Shown here: piece after piece, positions 1-5,326 of the stretch | Layout of the letters: every line of letters begins with the position of its first letter | Numbering within the stretch: the stretch's first letter is position 1 | Source of the DNA: Oribacterium sp. UBA5894 | Lineage (GTDB): Bacteria; Bacillota; Clostridia; Lachnospirales; Lachnospiraceae | Length of the DNA: 6,866 bases | Reading direction: 5' to 3' | NCBI GenBank assembly: GCA_002431355.1 | Contig: DJEQ01000124.1 | Coordinates: forward strand, 1-6,866 | Translations under genes and position numbers: made by a program | Notes under the pieces: model-generated | Told to the model about the DNA's origin: nothing | Databases searched by the model: none | What the model saw: the letters and a program-made list of their open reading frames with translations, nothing else

Positions 1-1362
1 GCTGAGGTGAAGGACTTCCATGTTGGCGAGATCGTCGCCGTATCCGCCATTACCCCGGACTGGAGCCAGCCGGATGTGGAGGAGAACTACGCGCACGCAG
101 GCCATAACTTCAGCGCGCACATGCTCGGCAATACCATCGATGGCGCGTTTCAGGAGCTGTTTTATCTCCCTTATGCAGACCGAAACCTCGCCCATATCCC
201 GGATGGTCTTTCGCTCGAGGACGCCCTCATGTGCGTAGATGTCGTGCAGACCGGCTTTACGGCCGTGGAGGAAGCCGGTGTGAAGCCGGGGGACACCGTC
301 GTCGTCATGGGCATCGGTGCGATCGGCCTCGCGGCCATCCTTGGCGCGAGGCTTGCAGGGGCCCGCACCATCTATGCGGTCGGCTCTCGTCCGGACAATG
401 TTCACATTGCGGAGCTTCTCGCAGAGGTACCGAGTGCGACAGCTTCGGACGAGGCCACGCCATGCGCGGCAGTGGCCTGCAAAGTGGCACAGGCGGTGAA
501 CCTGGCATCCGGAAGCACGTCGAGTGCGACAGCTGCAGCCGCGTCGTCGACCTTGGAGGAAGCAATCCATGCAAGGCAGGACTGCACCGCAGGCGCATCG
601 TCGAACTCCTCTGTCGCAGGTTCATCCGAAGAAGAGTTAAGATCGCAGACCAGCTGTCACATCGAAGTGCTGAACTACCGAAGCCTGCATTGCCCACTGC
701 CAGAGGGCATGCATCCGCTGGCAAACTCCACGGGATCCGCGGTTGTGAACTATGTCCTCACGAAAACGAAGACGAAGGGTTCCGATAAGGTCCTGATCTG
801 CGGTGGCAGTGATTTAAGCTTCCCACAGGCCATCGATATGGTGAAGTACGGGACGGGCGTTGTGTCAAACGTCATGTATTACGGCGCAGAGCTGGATGCG
901 CAGGACGCAGAGGTCGCGGCACTGGAGGCCATGAACCAGAGGGAGAAGTCCAACCTTCGCGTTGCGTGTGAGGACCAAGTGCACAATGACCTTTATGCTA
1001 CCGCATGCGAGGAGCCGACACACGGTGGTACCCGCGAAACAGCTTCCAGCAGAGATGCCTATGCAACGCTGTCCGAGACGCCATCGCACGGCGGAATCCA
1101 CGCCACCCCGCTGAACGCCTGCATTGACAGCATCCAGATCCCGAAGTTTTCCATCGGGCGTGGCATGGCGGGAAAGACCCTGAAATTTTCCCTGAGTAAG
1201 GGCGGGCGCGCGAATCTCGAGCGTGTCATGCATCTTGTGCAGACAGCCGGGGTTCATCCATCGATGTTTATCACGAAACGGTATCAAGGCATCGAACAGA
1301 TCGCCCATGCCATCGAGGATATGAAAGAACGAAGGGCCATCAAAATTGCAGTGGAGATATAA
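1..1362 (+). CDS. NADP-dependent zinc secondary alcohol dehydrogenase, 5'-partial, with large inserts
   Basis: Medium-chain dehydrogenase expected to interconvert secondary alcohols and ketones with NADP(H) in the cytoplasm. The frame is open through base 1 and begins mid-domain, so the gene starts upstream; the GTG at 7 is an internal Val. About 70 N-terminal residues are missing, including the Cys, His and Glu that bind zinc in this family. Counting codon 7-9 as residue 1, visible features are the ITPDW motif (16-20), the Asp ligand in VDVVQTGF (D78), the nucleotide-binding GIGAIG (102-107), and GSRP (126-129) plus NY (223-224). The last two match the Gly-Ser-Arg and Tyr that bind the NADP 2'-phosphate in the Thermoanaerobacter brockii and Clostridium beijerinckii enzymes. 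Relative to those proteins there are inserts of about 80 residues (139-218), about 17 (near 228-246) and about 75 (295-373). Removing them restores normal length, and the flanks align cleanly in frame, so this is not a frameshift. Family assignment is firm; activity with the inserts is unknown. Confidence 0.9.
   Translation, partial: AEVKDFHVGEIVAVSAITPDWSQPDVEENYAHAGHNFSAHMLGNTIDGAFQELFYLPYADRNLAHIPDGLSLEDALMCVDVVQTGFTAVEEAGVKPGDTVVVMGIGAIGLAAILGARLAGARTIYAVGSRPDNVHIAELLAEVPSATASDEATPCAAVACKVAQAVNLASGSTSSATAAAASSTLEEAIHARQDCTAGASSNSSVAGSSEEELRSQTSCHIEVLNYRSLHCPLPEGMHPLANSTGSAVVNYVLTKTKTKGSDKVLICGGSDLSFPQAIDMVKYGTGVVSNVMYYGAELDAQDAEVAALEAMNQREKSNLRVACEDQVHNDLYATACEEPTHGGTRETASSRDAYATLSETPSHGGIHATPLNACIDSIQIPKFSIGRGMAGKTLKFSLSKGGRANLERVMHLVQTAGVHPSMFITKRYQGIEQIAHAIEDMKERRAIKIAVEI
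431..534 (+). repeat. Pair of 14-bp direct repeats within the first ADH insert
   Basis: The 14-mer CGAGTGCGACAGCT occurs exactly at 431-444 and 521-534, 90 bp (30 codons) apart and in the same frame, so both copies encode Ser-Ala-Thr-Ala. The pair lies in the Ala/Ser/Thr-rich insert of the alcohol dehydrogenase. It suggests that the insert grew, at least partly, by in-frame duplication followed by divergence. Confidence 0.6.
964..1110 (+). repeat. Degenerate in-frame repeat units in the second ADH insert
   Basis: The second long insert of the alcohol dehydrogenase contains three related peptide units: ACEDQVH (residues 320-326), ACEEPTH (333-339) and LSETPSH (355-361). The last two sit in a longer pair starting YAT at 994 and 1060, 66 bp (22 codons) apart, with about 9 of 17 residues identical, including Glu-x-Pro-x-His-Gly-Gly. 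The DNA copies have diverged strongly, so any duplication is old. Residue numbers count codon 7-9 as 1. Confidence 0.5.
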
Positions 1363-1416
1363 GCGTACAGCAACACGTTCGTTTAAACTGCTCGGCCGCC
1401 CCTTTCGCAATCCTCC

Positions 1417-1445
1417 TTGCCACACCATTCTTTAGCGTGTAGAAT
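1417..1445 (+). promoter_or_regulatory. Predicted sigma-A-type promoter of the polysaccharide genes
   Basis: TTGCCA (1417-1422) and TAGAAT (1440-1445) each match the -35 and -10 consensus at five of six bases and are separated by exactly 17 bp. Transcription would begin near 1452, giving a leader of about 180 nt before the TTG start at 1633. It lies between the alcohol dehydrogenase and the first glycosyltransferase, where a new transcription unit is expected. No terminator for the upstream gene is evident, so some read-through is possible. Confidence 0.6.
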
Positions 1446-1459
1446 AGATAAAATTCCGG

Positions 1460-1488
1460 TGGGATGCCCAGGCATCAGAGAAAGAACT
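1460..1488 (+). repeat. 29-bp direct repeat, copy 1
   Basis: Copy 1 of a 29-bp repeat that recurs at 1521-1549 with a single difference: T at 1465 versus C at 1526. It contains the perfect inverted repeat GATGCC/GGCATC around CA and ends in AGAGAAAGAACT. It lies just after the predicted transcription start, so it could act as a DNA operator or in RNA. Confidence 0.85.
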
Positions 1489-1520
1489 GGTTATACATAG
1501 GAAAGTTGAAAATATAGGTA

Positions 1521-1549
1521 TGGGACGCCCAGGCATCAGAGAAAGAACT
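1521..1549 (+). repeat. 29-bp direct repeat, copy 2
   Basis: Second copy of the 29-bp repeat, separated from copy 1 by a 32-bp AT-rich spacer (1489-1520). The one substitution breaks the internal palindrome and creates a perfect 7-bp match to 1554-1560. With only two copies and no cas genes, this is better read as a regulatory duplication than as an array. Confidence 0.85.
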
Positions 1550-1618
1550 CCGTGCGTCCCTTCACTCAGCACGGGACCAGGACCTGCGCCGAAAAGCCCA
1601 CCCATTCCACCTCACATC

Positions 1619-1635
1619 AGGAGAGTACGATTTTG
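1619..1635 (+). promoter_or_regulatory. Ribosome binding site that decides a TTG start
   Basis: AGGAGAG at 1619-1625 is a strong Shine-Dalgarno sequence, and TTG at 1633 follows with ordinary spacing. The next codons encode KTISIVIPCYNE, the usual N-terminus of the glycosyltransferase family. The upstream in-frame GTG at 1552 has no comparable site and would add a polar 27-residue extension. Confidence 0.8.
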
Positions 1636-2646
1636 AAAACCATCAGCATTGTAATTCCATGCTATAACGAGCAGGAAAATGTCGTCCCGCTCTATGAAGC
1701 CCTTCGTAGCATGTTTGCGTCGAAGCTTCCTGCGTATCGATATGAACTTCTCTACATCGACAATGACTCCCACGACAGCACGCGGGAGCTGATCCGTGGC
1801 CTCTGTGCCCGCGACCCACAGGTGAAGGCCATCTTCAATGCAAAAAACTTCGGTCAGTTCAACAGCCCATACTATGCGATGCTGCAGTCGACCGGGGATG
1901 CAACCGTCCTCATGGCGGCCGACTTCCAGGATCCCGTCGAGATGATCCCAGAGTTTGTAAAGGCCTGGGAGGAGGGCTATAAGATCGCCATTGGCGTAAA
2001 GACGCATTCGAAGGAAAATCCGCTCATGTACGCCCTCCGTGGCCTCTACTATAAGCTCATTAAGAAAATGTCCTCCGTCGACCAGATCGCGCAGTTCACG
2101 GGCTTCGGCCTCTACGATCACGCCTTCATCGAGGTCATGCGGCAGCTCAATGATCCGACGCCGTTTCTCCGTGGCATCGTCGCGGAGCTCGGCTTCCATC
2201 GGAAGGAAATCCCATACACCCAGCCGAAGCGCCGCGCGGGCATTACGCACAACAACTTCTACACGCTCTACGACGCCGCAATGCTTGGCTTCACGAGCTA
2301 CACGAAGGTCGGCCTCCGCATGGCCGTCTTCTTCGGCGCGATCTGCAGTGCCCTCAGCATGCTGATCGCGGTCGTTTACCTCATCATGAAGCTCATCTGG
2401 TGGGATCGCTTCCCGGCGGGCATGGCCCCGATGCTGATCGGCATGCTCTTCCTCGGCTCCGTGCAGATCTTCTTCATTGGCCTGCTCGGCGAGTACATCC
2501 TGAGCATCAACCAGCGCGTCATGCGCCGCCCGCTCGTCGTGGAGGAGGAGCGCCTGAACTTTACAGAAGACGCGATGATTGACGGCATGGCGGATGCCTC
2601 GAAGACCGAGGCCAATGCGGACAGGACGGACTCCGCGCAGGCTTAA
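1633..2646 (+). CDS. GtrB/ArnC-like membrane glycosyltransferase (GT2)
   Basis: Predicted inner-membrane glycosyltransferase that moves a sugar from a nucleotide donor to a polyprenyl phosphate, giving a flippable lipid-linked sugar. The product has 337 residues, close to the family norm. The GT-A domain opens with SIVIPCYNEQ (5-14); the acidic YIDNDSHD is at 41-48 and the metal/nucleotide motif ADFQDP at 96-101. The family signature FLRGIVAELGF follows at 178-188, and KRRAGITH, near 199-206, resembles the conserved Arg-rich loop. Two membrane helices are at about 230-252 and 266-288. The end (310-337) is a polar Ala/Asp/Thr-rich tail absent from most relatives. The TTG start was chosen for its Shine-Dalgarno site at 1619. 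It heads the glycosyltransferase genes behind the promoter at 1417. The sugar cannot be told from sequence. Other members of this clade (dolichyl-phosphate mannose synthase-like, ArnC-like) are equally possible names. Confidence 0.88.
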   Translation: MKTISIVIPCYNEQENVVPLYEALRSMFASKLPAYRYELLYIDNDSHDSTRELIRGLCARDPQVKAIFNAKNFGQFNSPYYAMLQSTGDATVLMAADFQDPVEMIPEFVKAWEEGYKIAIGVKTHSKENPLMYALRGLYYKLIKKMSSVDQIAQFTGFGLYDHAFIEVMRQLNDPTPFLRGIVAELGFHRKEIPYTQPKRRAGITHNNFYTLYDAAMLGFTSYTKVGLRMAVFFGAICSALSMLIAVVYLIMKLIWWDRFPAGMAPMLIGMLFLGSVQIFFIGLLGEYILSINQRVMRRPLVVEEERLNFTEDAMIDGMADASKTEANADRTDSAQA

Positions 2647-2776
2647 CGAACCGCGACAGGGCAGGAGTGAACTGCCCGCGACCCACGACGGCGGAGAGGC
2701 TCGATTTCGCACGGCTTTTCAGTATGCCGTGCGCATGACGCACGACGGCGTCGCATCTACATCAGAAGGAAATAGT
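2647..2776 (+). promoter_or_regulatory. Structured intergenic stretch with three hairpins
   Basis: The 130-bp gap between two glycosyltransferase genes holds three consecutive inverted repeats. They are GGGCAG/CTGCCC (2659-2664, 2672-2677), CGCACGGC/GCCGTGCG (2708-2715, 2726-2733; 8 bp, 10-nt loop) and GACGC/GCGTC (2737-2741, 2748-2752). The 10-mer CACGACGGCG occurs twice (2684-2693, 2741-2750). None is followed by a T-run, so they do not look like intrinsic terminators. They could affect mRNA processing, stability or relative expression of the two genes. No promoter is clear here. Confidence 0.5.
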
Positions 2777-5260
2777 ATGTTACGTTATAAGATCGATATC
2801 GCGCTGGCGCGGGAGGGAGAACTCCTGCTTCAGGGCTGGGCCTTCGGCTCGAATCCAGAAGAAGAAGTGAAGCTCACGGTCGTGGATCCGAAGGGACAGC
2901 CTGTCCTAGGCACGACCGTGTCGTCTGTACGCCGTGATGAGGTGGTCAATGCCTTTTTCACAGATTATGTGAAGACCCACGGTGCCGTGCAGCGCGAGCT
3001 CGGGTTCGCCGTGCACACGCCATATAAAAAGGGAGATACCCGTGTGCTTCTCCTGCAGGCTGAAGGAAAGACCCGCCGTGTGAAGTTTACGGATGCGATC
3101 CTCGAGGAGTTCAACTCCGTGGCCCATCGAAAGCGCGAGAAGCTGCTGTCCCTGTTCCACTGGGAGACCGTGGAGGTGGCGTGGGACTACTTCCGAAAGC
3201 ATGGTGTCCGTGCCCTTTATAAGAAATCCGTGCACAAGATCCAGAATATCCAGGAGGATTACGACTACAACGAGTGGTATAAAAAGGTACGCATGACGGA
3301 GGACGAGCTTCAGAAGCAGCGGAAAACCGCAGGAGACTTCGCCCTGCAGCCACTCTTTTCCATCGTGATTCCCGTCTATGCTACGCCGGAAAAGTTTCTT
3401 CGCCGCATGCTGGATTCCATCCGAAACCAGACCTATGGACGCTTCGAGGTCTGTCTTGTGGACGCGACGCCGTATGAGAACATTCAGCAGGACCCAGACA
3501 GCGGTCGTGCACCGAAGGAGGTGCTCGCAGAATATGCTGCGGCCGATCCTCGCTTCCACTACCAGCTGCTCACGGAAAACCTCGGCATTGCTGAAAACAC
3601 CAATGCCGCCATCCGCATGGCAGGCGGCGATTTCATTGTCCTTGCAGACCATGACGACGAGCTCGAGCCGCAGGCCCTCTACGAGTGTGTCCGCGTGATC
3701 AATGCGCGTCCAGACGTCCAGATTCTTTATTCCGATGAGGATAAGATCGATTTCGAGGACAGCTATTACTTCGAGCCGCATTTTAAGACCGACTTTAATC
3801 CAGACCTGCTTCGCTCAGTGAATTATATCTGTCACCTCTTCGTCGCACGCCGCAGTCTGCTCGACGCGATTGCCGAGGCCAATGCAGACGGCCAGAAGGT
3901 TTATGAGCGAAAGGCCTACGACGGCGCCCAGGACTATGACCTCATTCTCCGCGCGACCGAGAAGGCGCAGGAAATGGAGAAGGAGGACCTTTCCGCCCTC
4001 GATGAGACCCTGCTTCGGCAGGGCCGCTTCACGAGCAGCAACATCATTCACATCCCGCAGGTGCTGTACCACTGGCGCGCCCATCAGGCGTCCACTGCGC
4101 AGCACCCGGAGGCGAAGCTGTATGCCTTCGAGGCCGGTGCGCGGGCGGTATATGACCACTGCAGACGCATTGGCCTCCCGATCGTGAAGGTCGAGCAGGG
4201 CATCACCTACGGCTTCTACCATCCGATTTATGCGAACACGCAGCCGCTGATCTCCGTCGTGATCCCGAACAAGGACCATACTGCGGACCTTGATAAGGCC
4301 ATCACCTCACTGGCGGCCGGACACTATAAGAACCTCGAGTTCATCATCGTCGAGAACAACTCGGATCAGCCGGAGACCTGGACGTATTATGAGGGGCTGA
4401 AGCAGCACTTCCCTGAGGAACTGCCGGAAGGCTTCGCTGCGCAGGTGACTTCGGCAGCGCCTTCGGATACAGAAGCTGATTCCCTGTATCACAGCTCAGC
4501 ATCCACGCTTCTGGAGAAACCGGTGGTGAAGGTCGTCAAGTGGGATGGCCCATTCAACTATTCGGCCATCAACAACGACGGCGTTCAGTTCACGCATGGA
4601 GAGTACCTCCTGTTCCTGAACAACGACATTGAAGAAATTGACCCGGATTCCCTTGATGAGATGATCGGCTACGTGCAGCGCGAGGACGTTGGCATTTGCG
4701 GCGCGCGGCTCCTGTACCCGGATGAGGATATCCAGCATGCCGGCGTCATCATGGGCATGGGTGGCATTGCCGGGGCAGCCTTCGTCCGCACCCACGACTC
4801 GGAGCTCAGTTACATGCACCGTGCAAAGTGCATCCAGGACTACTCCTGCGTCACCGCGGCCTGCCTCCTCACGAAGCGAAGCCTCTTCGATCAGGTCGGT
4901 GGCTTCACCGAGAAGCTCGCCGTCGCCTTTAACGACGTGGATTTCTGCATGAAGGTCCGGGCGCTCGGAAAGCTCGTGGTATATGACCCATATGCGAAGT
5001 TCTACCACTACGAATCGAAGTCCCGCGGCATGGAAGACACCCCGGAGAAGCTCGCTCGCTTCCACTCGGAAATCCTCACCTTCGGCACCACCTGGAAGGA
5101 CATTCTCCGCGACGGCGACCCATACTACAGCCCGGCGCTCACCTTCCGAAAGGCCAACTTCGCCCTGAAGGACCTCACGGAAGAAAAGGTCGGCGAACCC
5201 ATGCACTACGCCCTCCTGAAGGGCATCGTCTGGGACGGCCCCGACGCCGGAACACAGTAA
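2777..5260 (+). CDS. Two-domain family 2 glycosyltransferase (RfbC-like)
   Basis: Predicted cytoplasmic polysaccharide-assembly enzyme of 827 residues with two GT-A domains, so it probably adds two sugars. Residues 1-110 form a beta-rich N-terminal region (LLLQGWAFG at 17-24, LGFAVHTPY near 75-83), often seen in bacterial two-domain enzymes. GT domain 1 starts at FSIVIPVY (194-201) and has ADHDDE (290-295), YSDEDKI (318-324) and GAQDYDL (383-389). GT domain 2 starts at ISVVIPNKD (492-500), has FLNNDIEE (613-620) and FNDVDFC (718-724), and closes with YHYESKSRG (743-751), typical of this group. No membrane segment or signal peptide is seen. The ATG at 2777 follows AAGGA (2766-2770) at 6 nt; the frame is open back to 2579 but that part is Arg-rich and non-homologous in style. 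Polar inserts at about 397-422 and 546-582 interrupt the usual links before HIPQVLYHW and VVKVVKWDGPFN. Donor sugars are unknown. Confidence 0.88.
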   Translation: MLRYKIDIALAREGELLLQGWAFGSNPEEEVKLTVVDPKGQPVLGTTVSSVRRDEVVNAFFTDYVKTHGAVQRELGFAVHTPYKKGDTRVLLLQAEGKTRRVKFTDAILEEFNSVAHRKREKLLSLFHWETVEVAWDYFRKHGVRALYKKSVHKIQNIQEDYDYNEWYKKVRMTEDELQKQRKTAGDFALQPLFSIVIPVYATPEKFLRRMLDSIRNQTYGRFEVCLVDATPYENIQQDPDSGRAPKEVLAEYAAADPRFHYQLLTENLGIAENTNAAIRMAGGDFIVLADHDDELEPQALYECVRVINARPDVQILYSDEDKIDFEDSYYFEPHFKTDFNPDLLRSVNYICHLFVARRSLLDAIAEANADGQKVYERKAYDGAQDYDLILRATEKAQEMEKEDLSALDETLLRQGRFTSSNIIHIPQVLYHWRAHQASTAQHPEAKLYAFEAGARAVYDHCRRIGLPIVKVEQGITYGFYHPIYANTQPLISVVIPNKDHTADLDKAITSLAAGHYKNLEFIIVENNSDQPETWTYYEGLKQHFPEELPEGFAAQVTSAAPSDTEADSLYHSSASTLLEKPVVKVVKWDGPFNYSAINNDGVQFTHGEYLLFLNNDIEEIDPDSLDEMIGYVQREDVGICGARLLYPDEDIQHAGVIMGMGGIAGAAFVRTHDSELSYMHRAKCIQDYSCVTAACLLTKRSLFDQVGGFTEKLAVAFNDVDFCMKVRALGKLVVYDPYAKFYHYESKSRGMEDTPEKLARFHSEILTFGTTWKDILRDGDPYYSPALTFRKANFALKDLTEEKVGEPMHYALLKGIVWDGPDAGTQ

Positions 5261-5280
5261 TTGCGTATATAATTGCGTAT
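5258..5280 (+). repeat. Tandem 11-bp repeat with TATAAT box at the gene junction
   Basis: TAATTGCGTAT occurs exactly at 5258-5268 and 5270-5280, a 12-bp period; the first copy includes the stop codon of the two-domain glycosyltransferase. A perfect TATAAT is at 5268-5273, but no -35 hexamer lies at the right distance. The stretch could be an internal promoter with an activator site, or simply an AT-rich slippage duplication. Confidence 0.45.
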
Positions 5281-5302
5281 TTCTCTGAGTACGACGGAAT
5301 AC

Positions 5303-5326
5303 ATGTTAGAAAACTACTATGATTAA
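5303..5326 (+). other. Possible 7-codon leader ORF overlapping the next start
   Basis: ATG at 5303 opens a short frame encoding MLENYYD and stopping at 5326, out of frame with and overlapping the ATG at 5319. The downstream gene has no clear Shine-Dalgarno sequence, so translation of this mini-frame could couple ribosomes to it. Its own ribosome binding site is weak (CGGA near 5295-5298). This may be chance. Confidence 0.2.

Larger units (their letters stand above)
1452..1632 (+). promoter_or_regulatory. Long 5' leader with alternative hairpins
   Basis: Predicted untranslated leader of the glycosyltransferase genes. Repeat copy 1 can fold on itself as a 5-bp stem (GATGC 1463-1467, GCATC 1472-1476) around a CCAG loop. 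In copy 2 the same stem carries a C/A mismatch, but its GGGACGC (1522-1528) is perfectly complementary to GCGTCCC (1554-1560). GGGATGC of copy 1 (1461-1467) could also pair with 1554-1560 using one G-U pair. The two copies could therefore compete for one downstream arm, an arrangement compatible with attenuation or with a protein-binding RNA. No U-rich terminator follows, and no known riboswitch family is recognised. Confidence 0.4.

Noticed and set aside
7..9. GTG at 7 as the true start of the alcohol dehydrogenase
   Set aside because: The frame is open to base 1, the protein begins in mid-domain at the conserved AEVKDF stretch, and the catalytic N-terminal part would be missing.
431..534. 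Mobile element footprint or target-site duplication
   Set aside because: The 14-bp copies flank coding low-complexity sequence with no terminal inverted repeats or transposase, which fits in-frame duplication better.
231..788. A separate + strand gene overlapping the first ADH insert
   Set aside because: It has a Cys/Arg/His-rich shadow composition, no ribosome binding site and no recognisable motif; the ADH frame explains the DNA.
1..1362. Frameshifted or broken ADH pseudogene
   Set aside because: The frame stays intact through both inserts, all visible cofactor residues and the Asp ligand are kept, and the C-terminus aligns to its natural end.
1460..1549. CRISPR array
   Set aside because: Only two repeats and one spacer, no cas genes, and a position in the leader of a glycosyltransferase gene. 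It is kept only as a low-interest finding.
1612..2712. Long minus-strand open frame opposite the GtrB-like gene
   Set aside because: It mirrors the codon bias of the + strand gene, has a charged, His/Arg/Glu-rich composition and shows no recognisable domain. The minus-strand frames at 2906-3781 and 4496-5206 were rejected for the same reasons.
2708..2733. Rho-independent terminator
   Set aside because: The 8-bp stem is followed by GC-rich sequence with no T-run, so intrinsic termination is unlikely.
2579..2776. N-terminal extension of the two-domain glycosyltransferase from ATG 2579
   Set aside because: It would overlap the preceding gene, encodes an Arg-rich unlikely peptide and crosses the hairpin region; ATG 2777 has a well-placed Shine-Dalgarno.
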